From positions 1,226,945-1,290,944 of the forward strand of contig NZ_RBWX01000007.1 of assembly GCF_003634215.1 (NCBI RefSeq): a stretch of DNA of 64,000 nt, written 5' to 3'. The notes under the pieces were generated by a model. That model had not been told where the DNA came from and did no database searches. It saw only the letters and a list, made by a program, of their open reading frames with translations. Source of the stretch: Sphingosinicella microcystinivorans. GTDB taxonomy: Bacteria; Pseudomonadota; Alphaproteobacteria; Sphingomonadales; Sphingomonadaceae. A program made the position numbers and the translations under genes. The stretch's first letter is position 1. Every line of letters begins with the position of its first letter. Below, in pieces: positions 51,177-59,895 of this stretch.

Positions 51177-53139
51177 TGAGCGGCTTCTCGTCGACCGCGA
51201 CGAGTGATCCGCTGCGGTTCTCGACGAGGCCGAGCCAGCGGGGTCCCGCCGCCGTATCGGTCGGCGCGACGCGGCGGACCCTGGGGACGCCGTCCTGTAG
51301 CCAGTAGCTGCCGCCGCCCGAGGCTTTCACGGGCGCGGCGAGGGGCGCTTCGCGGGGGCGGACCTCTGCGAACTCGGCGCTGTCGCCTGCGAGGACATAG
51401 CGGATGCGGTCTCCGGCGGCGACGCGGTAGAGCCCGTCCGCGCCGACCGTGACGCTTGCGCCGGTAATGCCTTCGCCGCGCGCTGTGAGTGGAACGCCGC
51501 GATCATTGTCGCCGGGATCGGTGAGGATCGCGGCCTCGGGCGGGGTGAGGCCGTGCGCGGTGATGTCGATGCGGCGCCCAGTTGCAGTGGCTTCGAGGCG
51601 GTTCTCGTCGAGATCGGGTTCCTGCATCAGCCAGTGCGCGATGCGGCGGAGAAGCTCTGCATGCGGCCCGGCGCCGTCGACGCCGCGCGACCACCACCAG
51701 ACGTTCGTGGAGGCGATGAGCCCGACACGCCCGCGCCCGACGCGGTCGAGCATGACAAGCGGCTTCTCTCCAGCGCCCGACATCAGCACTTCGCCCGCCG
51801 TCGGCGCCATGTCGCTCTGCGTGCCCCAGCGGCCCCACGCATCGCCGCCCCAGAGCTTCGGAAGTTCGGACGTGACGGGATGGCGGCGGCCCGTGGGCGT
51901 CAGCAGCGGGCGGAAGGGCGCGGCGATGCCCGGCCCGGCAGTGCGCGCGGGGAGCACGGGCGCGAGATCGGTGTTGCCGAGCCCGCCTTCGGACGCGAAC
52001 TCCTCGCCGGTGACGACGAGCAGGCCGCCGCCCGCCTTCACGCGCGCGCCGAGATCCTGGAAATAGATCGGCGAAAGCAGCTCCGAGAGGCTGAAACGGT
52101 CGAAAATGATGAGGTCGAAGTCGCCCAGATGCTGCTCGAACAGCTCCTCGACCGGGAAGGGGATCAGCGACATCTCGTCGGGCGGTGTCGTGTCGAAGCT
52201 GGTCGGCAGGCGCAGGATCGTGAAGTGCACGAGATCGATGTTGGAATCGCTCTTGAGGATGTCCCGCCACACGCGCCCGCCCGGATAGGGAACGCCCGAG
52301 ACGAGCAGCACGCGCAGCCGGTCCGTCACGCCGTTCAGCCGCACCAGCGCGCGGTTGTTGACGAGCGTCGCCTCCCCGCCCGGAAGCGGCGCCACCGACA
52401 GCGCCATTTCGATCGTGCCGCGCCGGGTGACGGGAACCGAGAGGCGCACCGGCTCGCCCGTCGGCACGTCGCGCTCCGTGGTGCGCCCGCCCGCGACCTG
52501 CTGTGTGAGCGCCGCAGTGCCACGCGGCGCGTTCGGGCCGTCGTCGATGCGGATCACGACCTCGGCGGGCTGGCCGACGACGCTGTAACTCGGCACCCGC
52601 TCGACGATGAGGCGGCGATCGGGCGTGTCGGGATCGCCCGCGATCAGGTGATGCAGCGGCACGCCCGCAGGGAGCAGGCGCGGATCGGGCGCATCGGCTG
52701 AAATGCCGTCGCTGAGCACGACGACACTGGCGAGACGCCCGGCGGGCGCTTCCGATGCGGCGCGCTCGATCGCGGCGGCAAGGCGTGTCGGTTCGCCGGG
52801 TTCCTGCGGCACGGTGACGACGCGCCACTCGACGCCCGGCGTCTCCCGCCGGAGCGCGGCGAGCGCGGTATCCGCCTGGCGGTTGCGGTTTCCGATCCCC
52901 ATGCTTGCCGAGCGATCGACGACGGCGACAGCCACGTCCGGGCGCACGGCGCGCCGTTCCTGAAGCCATATGGGGTTGGCCAGCAGCATCATCAGGATCG
53001 CCGCGATAAGCGCGCGCGGCCAGAACAGGCGCGGCGCGCGCCACAGCACGATGCCGAGTCCCGCCGCGAAAAGCACGCCGACGAGGATGACGCCCCACCA
53101 CGGCAGCAGCGGCGCGAAGCTGATCGCGCGTTCGATCAC
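51106..53139 (-). CDS. Membrane protein with VWA-like and glutamine-amidotransferase-like domains
   Basis: A 677-residue protein, the fourth gene of the moxR cluster. Two N-terminal transmembrane helices (WWGVILVGVLFAAGLGIVLW and FWPRALIAAILMMLLANPIW) are followed by a von Willebrand A-like segment with the MIDAS start VAVAVVDRSASMGIGN. Then come beta domains, and a class I glutamine-amidotransferase-like region (LLVSGVPYPGGRVWRDIL, FDLIIFDRFSLSELL, KAGGGLLVVTGEEFASEGGL) without an obvious catalytic Cys. A C-terminal helix (PPLALLLAAGLFVLAWW) completes it. Such proteins accompany MoxR ATPases in alphaproteobacteria; the cluster's role is unknown, with envelope stress or metal/cofactor maturation as suggestions for relatives. 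The start overlaps the upstream gene by ATGA. Confidence 0.82.
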   Translation of the reverse strand: MIERAISFAPLLPWWGVILVGVLFAAGLGIVLWRAPRLFWPRALIAAILMMLLANPIWLQERRAVRPDVAVAVVDRSASMGIGNRNRQADTALAALRRETPGVEWRVVTVPQEPGEPTRLAAAIERAASEAPAGRLASVVVLSDGISADAPDPRLLPAGVPLHHLIAGDPDTPDRRLIVERVPSYSVVGQPAEVVIRIDDGPNAPRGTAALTQQVAGGRTTERDVPTGEPVRLSVPVTRRGTIEMALSVAPLPGGEATLVNNRALVRLNGVTDRLRVLLVSGVPYPGGRVWRDILKSDSNIDLVHFTILRLPTSFDTTPPDEMSLIPFPVEELFEQHLGDFDLIIFDRFSLSELLSPIYFQDLGARVKAGGGLLVVTGEEFASEGGLGNTDLAPVLPARTAGPGIAAPFRPLLTPTGRRHPVTSELPKLWGGDAWGRWGTQSDMAPTAGEVLMSGAGEKPLVMLDRVGRGRVGLIASTNVWWWSRGVDGAGPHAELLRRIAHWLMQEPDLDENRLEATATGRRIDITAHGLTPPEAAILTDPGDNDRGVPLTARGEGITGASVTVGADGLYRVAAGDRIRYVLAGDSAEFAEVRPREAPLAAPVKASGGGSYWLQDGVPRVRRVAPTDTAAGPRWLGLVENRSGSLVAVDEKPLIMPPLALLLAAGLFVLAWWRERR

Positions 53140-55676
53140 GGCTGCTTTCCGCCCATGCGATCGAGCAGCGCGCGGGTGTGGACCTGATCGGCCTTGTAGG
53201 TGCCGGTGAGCGCATACATGACGAGGTTGACGCCGAAGCGCAGGGCCTGTTCGCGCTGCGACGGGCTGACCGCGCGATCACCCGACCACAGCGAAGCCCA
53301 GTTGCCGCCGCCGATGACGACGCCGGAAACCCGGCCATCGCCGCCCTCGGTGCCCGTTTCCGTCCACACAGCGCCGCCCGCGTAGCTGTGGAGCAGGTAG
53401 AAGGTGCGCGAGAGCACGTGTTCGCTCCCCACTTCGCTGAGCGCGGGGAGACCCAGCGGCTCAAGCAGGTCCCGCGCGCCGCTGCCCGCGCCGAGCGGCT
53501 GCCCGAAATCGAAGAGCACGAGGCCGCCGGCGGCGATGTAGGCGCGCAGGCGGAGCGCTGTGGCCGGAGTCATGCTGCGCACGGTCTGGGCGGGCCAGTA
53601 AAGCACCGGATAGGCGCCCAGCGGATCGCGCGCCGGATCGACGGCGGCAGGCTTGCCGGGTGAGACGGAGGTGCGGCGGGTGAGCGTCTGGCCGAGCGTT
53701 TCGAGGCCGCGCGCGATGCCCGCGTCGGTCGCGGCGCTCCCCGTGCGGACGTAGGCGAGCTGCAGGTCGGCGGCTTCCGCCGGTTTTGGGGTGATGATAA
53801 AAAGCAGCGCAGCCGCGCCCGGTGCCAGCGCTGCGAGCGCGCCGCGCAGACGCAGCGCGACGAGAATGTCGACAAGCGCGAGCAGGATGGCGGCGAGGAT
53901 CAGCCATGCGCCGATATCGATGGGCGGCGCGGCCTCGGCGGCGGGGCGCAGGCCATCGGCGGAGAGCGGCGTGAAGCTGAAGCCGGGCCCGAGCGCGCCG
54001 GCAAGGTTGATGACACGCCGCGCATCGCCGCTGCGATAAAGGCCCGGCGGCGTCGCGGCGCTCGCGACGGCGGCATCGAAATCCGCAGCGGGAATGGTGA
54101 CAGGCTGCGCGGGTTCCTGCCATTCGCCGCGCGCACCCAGCATACGTTCGAGCACCCAGGGCTTTGCGCCCGCGATGTCGAGGGAGGCGGGATTTGCGCC
54201 GAGCGGCAGCAGGCGGCGCATCATCGCTTCGAAAAGACCGCTGAGAGGCAGCGTGGACCATGAAGGATCGGCGGCGGTGTGGACGAGGACGAGAAGCCCT
54301 GCGCCGCGCCGGACCGCGCTGACCATCGGGGTGCCGTCCGCAAGCCATGCCCAGCGCATCGCATCGGCGTCCGATGCCGCAAGAAGCTGGCGGGAGACGC
54401 GCGCTTCTTCGGGGACCGGCAGGCCTGCCAGCGGGCCTGCGGCTTCGAACCCGCCGATCGCCTGCGGCTGCTGCCACGAAAGCACGCCGCCGAGCGCGCG
54501 TGCGCCCGCGCGCAAAGGCACGGGCGAAAGCGCACTGCCGTTCTCCGCGATGCGCGGCCCGGCGAAGAGGATGACGACGGCGCCTTTCTCCACGCGCTCC
54601 AGCAGCGGCTTGGCCTGGGCGGGCTCGGCGGCGACGTCGGTGAGCACGAACAGCGTGGCCGGGTCTTCGGCGGCGGTCTCAAGCGTGGCGGTTTTGATCT
54701 CCGCGTGCGGTTCGAGTGCGCGGCGCACGTAATAGCCGCCCGATTCGAGCGGCGGCGCGCTCGAGGGGCCTTCGATCACGACGACACGTGGGCGCGCCGT
54801 GCTGCCGTCTGCAAGGTAAATCGCCTGCGCGCTGGTGCCGACGGTGAGACGGCTGACGTCCGCGCGCTCGGCGGCGTCGAGACGCACGCGGAAGGTGGCG
54901 ACATCGCTCTCGAAATTCAGCGGCTCGCTCGACAGCGTCTGGCCGCGCCGGCTGCGGAAAGCGAGCGCGGTTGCGGGGAGGCCGGAGGGTGCGATCACCT
55001 GTCCGCTCCAGCCTTCGTTGGTGCGCCCGGCGATACGGATCGCGGGCTCGGCGGGCGGCACGGCGAGAAGCTCGCCGCCGGCCAGCGCGCGGCGCAGGGT
55101 GGGCGCGCCCGCATCCTCGATACCGTCCGCCACCCACAGGAAGGCAGCATCTTTCGGCAGTATGGCTGCGCGGCGCGCGCGGTCCGCAGGCCACGGCAGC
55201 GGGGCGAGCGCGGCAAGCTGCGCCTTCGCGGTGGGGGCGTCCGCCCAGTGGGCATCGGGGCTGGGGCCTGCGAAGGCCGTGGGCAGGATCGTGAAGCGTG
55301 TCGTAGCCGGCAGCGTATCGATGCGTTCGGAAGCTGCCGTGATGAGCCGGTCCCACTGCGAGGCGGCGGCCCAGCCGTTATCGACGACAATCGCGAGCCG
55401 CGCGGGCGGCGCGCTGGCGGGTGTCGGCTTCCAAATGGGCCCGGCAAGGCCGACGAGGAGCAGCGCGACGATTCCGATCCTCAGCAGCACCAGCCACCAC
55501 GGCGGCGTCGCGGCGGGCGGCGGCGGGATTTCCGCGTCGCCGAGGAGCACGATGGAAGGCAGGCGCACGCGGCGGACGGCGGGCGGCAGGCGGCGCAGCA
55601 GGAACCAAAGGAAAGGCAATGCAAGGCCGGCGGCGAGCAGCCACGGGACGGCGAAGCTGAAAGCGCCCCCCATCAC
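53136..55676 (-). CDS. BatA-like N-terminal and DUF4159 membrane protein
   Basis: An 846-residue protein. The N-terminus is the aerotolerance-regulator type (FSFAVPWLLAAGLALPFLWF, then a PPxxRRVRLPSI segment and TM2 WWLVLLRIGIVALLLVGLAG), a VWA-like region covers ~90-260, and two further membrane helices lie near 600-650. The C-terminal DUF4159 domain contains LQLAYVRTGSAATDAGIARG, YPVLYWPAQTVRSMTPATAL, GGLVLFDFGQPLGAGSG and FYLLHSYAGGAVWTE. DUF4159 has a glutamine-amidotransferase-like fold without known activity. It overlaps both neighbours by four bases. Part of moxR-DUF58-DUF4159-VWA. Confidence 0.86.
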   Translation of the reverse strand: MMGGAFSFAVPWLLAAGLALPFLWFLLRRLPPAVRRVRLPSIVLLGDAEIPPPPAATPPWWLVLLRIGIVALLLVGLAGPIWKPTPASAPPARLAIVVDNGWAAASQWDRLITAASERIDTLPATTRFTILPTAFAGPSPDAHWADAPTAKAQLAALAPLPWPADRARRAAILPKDAAFLWVADGIEDAGAPTLRRALAGGELLAVPPAEPAIRIAGRTNEGWSGQVIAPSGLPATALAFRSRRGQTLSSEPLNFESDVATFRVRLDAAERADVSRLTVGTSAQAIYLADGSTARPRVVVIEGPSSAPPLESGGYYVRRALEPHAEIKTATLETAAEDPATLFVLTDVAAEPAQAKPLLERVEKGAVVILFAGPRIAENGSALSPVPLRAGARALGGVLSWQQPQAIGGFEAAGPLAGLPVPEEARVSRQLLAASDADAMRWAWLADGTPMVSAVRRGAGLLVLVHTAADPSWSTLPLSGLFEAMMRRLLPLGANPASLDIAGAKPWVLERMLGARGEWQEPAQPVTIPAADFDAAVASAATPPGLYRSGDARRVINLAGALGPGFSFTPLSADGLRPAAEAAPPIDIGAWLILAAILLALVDILVALRLRGALAALAPGAAALLFIITPKPAEAADLQLAYVRTGSAATDAGIARGLETLGQTLTRRTSVSPGKPAAVDPARDPLGAYPVLYWPAQTVRSMTPATALRLRAYIAAGGLVLFDFGQPLGAGSGARDLLEPLGLPALSEVGSEHVLSRTFYLLHSYAGGAVWTETGTEGGDGRVSGVVIGGGNWASLWSGDRAVSPSQREQALRFGVNLVMYALTGTYKADQVHTRALLDRMGGKQP

Positions 55677-56500
55677 GCCGCCTCGCGCAGCCAGCTTGCG
55701 ATGCGCGCGGCGAGCGCTGCGGCGTCGGCGTTCGTTACCGCGTCCACGAGCAGCCAGCCGGGCCTGTTACAGACGGCGGCGATCCGGGCGCGATGCGCGT
55801 CCCACGCGGCGGCATAGGTATCGCTGAGCGCCTCGGCACGGCCTGCCTCGAACGGGCGGTCGCCGGGCTCGACCGCATCGAAATGCACGCGGCCCGCGAA
55901 GGGGAAGGCGATCTCGGCGGGATCGGCGACGGCGATGACGACACCTTGCGCGCCCGCAGTCGCTGCAGGGGCGATCCAGTCGAGCGCGCCGGGGCTGAGG
56001 AAATCCCCCGCCGCGAGAACGATGTCGGCAGGGCCGGGATTCGTGAGCGTGGGCGCGTCGCCGTGCCCGTGCGGCGCGAGCAGGGCATCCCCGCGCAAGG
56101 GGCGCGGATCAGGCGGAGTGCAGCAGGTTTCGCCGGCCTCATACGCAGCCAGGCCGATCGCGGCCACGAGCGTATCCGCGAGCGTTTTCTTCCGGGGCAG
56201 GGTTTCGTCGGAGGCGTAGTCCATCGAGGCGCTCGCGTCCGACCAGAGCCAGAGGCGCACGGGGTCTTCGCGCTCGCGTTCGCGTACGTAAAGTGCGTCG
56301 CTGCGGCCCGAGCGGCGCCAGTCCACCTTGTCCGCCGCTTCGCCGGGGGTCAGCATCCGGTATTGCCAGAATTCCGAGCCTGGCCCCGCCGCGCGGCGAG
56401 GGTGCGCGCCGCCTTGCCGCGCCGCGCGGGCGCGGGCACGCGTGAGGCGCAGCGGGCCGAGCATGGCCGCGATGCGTTCGGCGTCGAGGGGAGCGCTCAC
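55673..56500 (-). CDS. DUF58 (MoxR-associated, VWA-like) protein
   Basis: A 275-residue protein with the DUF58 core: GSEFWQYRMLTPGEAADKVD, WRRSGRSDALYVREREREDP, VRLWLWSDASASMDYASDE. The last carries a MIDAS-like DxSxS that could bind a metal ion. DUF58 proteins are thought to be partners of MoxR AAA+ ATPases. I start it at GTG 56500, which overlaps the moxR stop (GTGA); longer readings into moxR are antisense-like in composition. Its stop overlaps the next gene's ATG. No membrane helix is visible. Confidence 0.88.
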   Translation of the reverse strand: MSAPLDAERIAAMLGPLRLTRARARAARQGGAHPRRAAGPGSEFWQYRMLTPGEAADKVDWRRSGRSDALYVREREREDPVRLWLWSDASASMDYASDETLPRKKTLADTLVAAIGLAAYEAGETCCTPPDPRPLRGDALLAPHGHGDAPTLTNPGPADIVLAAGDFLSPGALDWIAPAATAGAQGVVIAVADPAEIAFPFAGRVHFDAVEPGDRPFEAGRAEALSDTYAAAWDAHRARIAAVCNRPGWLLVDAVTNADAAALAARIASWLREAA

Positions 56501-57489
56501 TCCAGACCGGATTCGATCGTCCGAATGAGCTCGGCGACGGTGCGGCCTTCGCTGCGCGCCGCGAAGCCGAGCTGGACGCGGTGGCCGAGCGCGGGCTGGA
56601 GCAGCGCCGCCACATCCTCCAGCAGCGGTACGGCGCGGCCTTGCAGGAAGGCGCGGGCGCGCGCCGCCGTGATGAGCGCCTGACCGCCGCGCGGTCCCGG
56701 TCCCCACATCAGGCCGGGGTTTTCGGGGCCGGGGCGCAGGCTGCGCACGGCGCGGAGGATCGCATCGACGACGCCTTCGGGCACAGGCATGTGCGTGAGC
56801 AGCGTCTGCGCCTCGATCAGATCGGTCGCTTTCAGCATGGCTTCCGGCACAGGCTCATCCGCGCCCGTGGTGGCCACAAGGATGGCGCGTTCGTCGGCGA
56901 GCGCGGGGAAATCGATGTCGATTTGCAGCAGGAAACGATCGAGCTGCGCTTCGGGGAGCGGATAGGTGCCTTCCTGCTCGATCGGGTTCTGTGTGGCGAG
57001 CACATGGAACGGGCGGGGCAGGGCGCGCGCGGCGCCCGCGACACTCACCTGCCGCTCCTGCATCGCTTCCAGCAGCGCGGACTGGGTGCGCGGGCTGGCG
57101 CGGTTGATCTCGTCCGCCATCAAAAGCTGCGTGAACACCGGGCCTTCGATGAAGCGGAAGGCGCGGTCGCCCTCGCGCGACTGTTCGAGCACTTCGGCGC
57201 CCAGAATGTCCGACGGGACGAGATCGGGCGTGAACTGGATGCGGCGTGTATCGAGGCCGAGGACGGTGCCCAGCGTCTTGACCAGGCGCGTTTTCGCAAG
57301 GCCGGGCAGGCCGACGACAAGCGCGTGGCCGCCCGCGAGCAGCGCGACGAGCGCCAGATCGATAACGTGTTCCTGACCGATGATGGTGCGGCCGATTTCG
57401 GCGCGGGCGTTTGCAAAGCCGGCGGCAAGCGCGTCGAAACGCGCTTCGGCCTGCTTGACGTCTATGGGGGGCTTGGGTTCGGTGTTCAC
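56497..57489 (-). CDS. moxR: MoxR-family AAA+ ATPase
   Basis: A 330-residue AAA+ ATPase: Walker A HALVVGLPGLAKTRLVKTLG, Walker B LLMADEINRASPRTQSALLE, sensor 1 VLATQNPIEQEGTYPLPEAQ with the arginine finger in LDRFLLQIDIDFP, and the small helical domain with sensor 2 GPRGGQALITAARARAFLQG. MoxR ATPases act as chaperones remodelling metalloenzymes or envelope complexes together with VWA proteins. It heads a tightly overlapping four-gene operon (56497-51106). The start is GTG 57489. A 65-base divergent gap separates it from the DUF1285 gene. Confidence 0.94.
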   Translation of the reverse strand: MNTEPKPPIDVKQAEARFDALAAGFANARAEIGRTIIGQEHVIDLALVALLAGGHALVVGLPGLAKTRLVKTLGTVLGLDTRRIQFTPDLVPSDILGAEVLEQSREGDRAFRFIEGPVFTQLLMADEINRASPRTQSALLEAMQERQVSVAGAARALPRPFHVLATQNPIEQEGTYPLPEAQLDRFLLQIDIDFPALADERAILVATTGADEPVPEAMLKATDLIEAQTLLTHMPVPEGVVDAILRAVRSLRPGPENPGLMWGPGPRGGQALITAARARAFLQGRAVPLLEDVAALLQPALGHRVQLGFAARSEGRTVAELIRTIESGLE

Positions 57490-57554
57490 GGCACTCTAAT
57501 ACGTCGGGGGATCAGGGTTACAATCATCGCCGCGCGCGATAAGGGTGGCAAGAG

Positions 57555-58109
57555 ATGATCGACACACGTGCTACCCTCGACCTTCCGGCTTCGCTCTCGG
57601 AAATCGCGCAGGCGGTCGCCGCGCAAAAGCTGCCGCCCGTCGAAAGCTGGCACCCGGAACGCACGGGCGACAGCGAGATGCGGATCGCGCGGGACGGAAC
57701 GTGGTTCCATCAGGATGCACCGATTCCCCGTCCGGAGATGGTGCGGCTGTTCTCCACGATCCTGCGCCGCGAGGCGGACGGGCGGCATGTGCTCGTGACG
57801 CCCGCCGAAAAGCTCGACATTCTTGTGGAGGATGCGGCGTTCATCGCGGTTGCGCTGCAGAGCGAGGGCGAGCGGGAAGGGCGGCGTCTCGGTTTCACGC
57901 TGAATACCGGCGATCCCGTGATCGCGGGGCCGGAGCATGGGATTTCGCTGCGGGACGGCGCGCCGTACCTCCATGTGCGCGGTGGGCTGGAAGCGCGGAT
58001 CGCGCGGCCCGTCTATTACGAACTCGCCGATATCGCGATCGCCGAGGGCGGCGATCCGCCCGGCGTTTGGAGCGAAGGCGTTTACTTCCCGCTGATGGAC
58101 GCCGCATGA
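57555..58109 (+). CDS. DUF1285 protein
   Basis: A 184-residue cytosolic protein of family DUF1285, conserved across alphaproteobacteria and pseudomonads. Visible family blocks are PPVESWHPERTGDSEMRIAR, DGTWFHQDAPIPRPEMVRLF, ILRREADGRHVLVTPAEKLD, VEDAAFIAV and RDGAPYLHVRGGLEARIARP. Structures of homologues show two beta-barrel-like domains and no assigned activity. The ATG lies after GGTGG-CAAGAG. The stop overlaps the start of the CoA pyrophosphatase gene by four bases, and that gene is in turn coupled to cca. Confidence 0.9.
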   Translation: MIDTRATLDLPASLSEIAQAVAAQKLPPVESWHPERTGDSEMRIARDGTWFHQDAPIPRPEMVRLFSTILRREADGRHVLVTPAEKLDILVEDAAFIAVALQSEGEREGRRLGFTLNTGDPVIAGPEHGISLRDGAPYLHVRGGLEARIARPVYYELADIAIAEGGDPPGVWSEGVYFPLMDAA

Positions 58110-58708
58110 GCCCCGATCTCGACTGGATTCGCGCTCGCCTGCGCCGCTACGAACGCATTCCCGGCCATCTGCCGCAGTTCGGGGATGACATCGACAATTT
58201 CGATACGGAGCTTTTGGGCGCGCTGACGCCCGCAGCGGTGCTGGTGCCGGTGATTGCGCGCCGCGAGCCGACGCTGCTCTTCACCAAGCGTAATGCCAAC
58301 ATGCGTCGCCACGCCGGGCAGGTCGCCTTTCCGGGCGGTCGGCTCGATCCCGGCGAGGATGCGGTGCGCGCGGCGCTGCGCGAGGCCGAGGAAGAAACGG
58401 CGCTGCCTCCGGTGCATGTCGAGGTCGTCGCCCCGATCGACGATTATGCGACGGGCACGGGGTTCCGGGTGACGCCGGTGGTGGGCATCATCCCGCCGGA
58501 CCTTGCGCTCACGCCGCATGAGGCGGAGGTCGAAAGTCTGTTCGAGGTGCCGCTCGACTATGTGCTCGATGCGTCGAAGCACGAGCGGCGCACGGGCGAG
58601 TGGAAGGGCCGGGAGCGCACCTTCTATGTGATTCCCTGGCGCGATGGCGACATCTGGGGCGCAACGGCGGGCATGGTCGTGAACCTCGCGCGGATCCTGA
58701 CACAATGA
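58106..58708 (+). CDS. NUDIX hydrolase, probable CoA pyrophosphatase
   Basis: A 200-residue NUDIX protein of the NudL/YeaB type that cleaves coenzyme A to phosphopantetheine and 3',5'-ADP. The CoA-pyrophosphatase signature is present as LLFTKRNANMRRHAGQVAFP-GG, directly leading into the Nudix box G-x5-E-x7-REAEEET-A-L (the usual final Gly is Ala). PVVGIIPPDLALTPHEAEVE is also typical. It starts at ATG 58106 overlapping the DUF1285 stop, and its own TGA overlaps the cca ATG. Confidence 0.93.
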   Translation: MSPDLDWIRARLRRYERIPGHLPQFGDDIDNFDTELLGALTPAAVLVPVIARREPTLLFTKRNANMRRHAGQVAFPGGRLDPGEDAVRAALREAEEETALPPVHVEVVAPIDDYATGTGFRVTPVVGIIPPDLALTPHEAEVESLFEVPLDYVLDASKHERRTGEWKGRERTFYVIPWRDGDIWGATAGMVVNLARILTQ

Positions 58709-59895
58709 AGCTCCCGCCGCAGGCATGGGCGGAAACGCCGGGGGGTAGCACCGTGCTGCGCGCGCTCGACGCCGAAAACGGCACGACGCGGCTGGTGGGC
58801 GGTGCGGTGCGCGATGCGCTGCTTGCGCTGCCGGTGACGGACGTCGATCTCGCGACCGCGCTTTCGCCCCAGGAGGTGACGCAGCGGCTGGAGGCAGCGG
58901 GCGTGCAGGTGGTGCCGACCGGCATCGCGCACGGCACGGTGACAGCCGTGACCCCCGACCTCATCATGGAGGTCACGACCCTGCGCCGCGACGTTTCCAC
59001 CGACGGGCGCCGCGCGACCGTAAAGTATACAGCTGACTGGCGTGAAGACGCTGCGCGGCGCGATTTCACGATCAACGCGCTCTATGCCCGGCTGCCGGAC
59101 GGTGAAATAGACGACTGGTTCGGCGGTCTAGACGACCTCGAAGCTGGGCGGGTGCGCTTCATCGGGGAGCCTTTGCAGCGTATCGCGGAAGATCACCTGC
59201 GCATCCTGCGCTTCTTCCGCTTTCACAGCCGCTTCGGGCGCGGGGAGCCGGATGCGGCAGGGCTTGCCGCCTGCGCGGCGCGCGCGAACGATTTGATGGC
59301 GCTATCCCGCGAACGCATTCGCGAGGAGCTATTTCGTATACTTGTGCTCCCGCGCGCGGCGGAGACGATCGGGCTCATGCTGTCGCTCGGCGTTCTGAAG
59401 CCGGTGCTGCCGGAAATCGTGGAAGAGCGGGTTGAGAACCTGGCGGCACTCGCGGCGCGGGAGGCGGCATGGGGTGCTGAGCCTGATGCGGTCCGGCGCT
59501 TTGCCGCGTTGTTGCCGCAGCGTGCAGGACTGGGCACCGCGTTCGGCGCGCGGCTTCGGCTGTCGCGGCGCGATACGGCGCGGCTCGATGCGCTTGGTCT
59601 TCCCGACCCGGCACTGCCGGGTGATCCGTACTCGGCCGCCTATTTCAGCGGCGCAGAGACAGCGCGCGACCGCCTGCTGCTGCTCGGCGATGAGGGGCAC
59701 GCGGCGTGGACGGCACTGGAGGGCTGGGAACGTCCGGCAATGCCGGTGAGCGGCAAGGATATCATCGCCCGCGGCGTGACGCCCGGCCCGGAGGTGAGCC
59801 GCCGTCTTCAGCGTTTCGAACGCGACTGGGTGGCGTCAGGATGCCCGCTCGATGCTTTGCGCATCGATGCTCTGCTCGACGCCGCTCTCTCCTGA
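58705..59895 (+). CDS. cca: CCA tRNA nucleotidyltransferase
   Basis: A 396-residue class II nucleotidyltransferase that adds or repairs the 3' CCA of tRNAs. The head domain carries TRLVGGAVRDALLALPVTD and DVDLAT (metal Asp pair), then motif RRDFTINALYARLPDGEID, FIGEPLQRIAEDHLRILRFF (the ERxxxD/RRD region) and DLMALSRERIREELFRIL. It lacks an HD domain, as alphaproteobacterial CCA enzymes do. Whether it is a full CCA enzyme or a poly(A) polymerase paralog cannot be told by eye, but the size and the absence of a second copy favour CCA. Its last 60 bases are antisense to the 3' end of the PAS-GGDEF-EAL gene. Confidence 0.94.
   Translation: MKLPPQAWAETPGGSTVLRALDAENGTTRLVGGAVRDALLALPVTDVDLATALSPQEVTQRLEAAGVQVVPTGIAHGTVTAVTPDLIMEVTTLRRDVSTDGRRATVKYTADWREDAARRDFTINALYARLPDGEIDDWFGGLDDLEAGRVRFIGEPLQRIAEDHLRILRFFRFHSRFGRGEPDAAGLAACAARANDLMALSRERIREELFRILVLPRAAETIGLMLSLGVLKPVLPEIVEERVENLAALAAREAAWGAEPDAVRRFAALLPQRAGLGTAFGARLRLSRRDTARLDALGLPDPALPGDPYSAAYFSGAETARDRLLLLGDEGHAAWTALEGWERPAMPVSGKDIIARGVTPGPEVSRRLQRFERDWVASGCPLDALRIDALLDAALS

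Noticed and set aside
54279-55817. 512-codon plus-strand frame opposite the DUF4159 gene
   Set aside because: Antisense shadow; Arg/Gly/Glu-rich with no recognisable motif.
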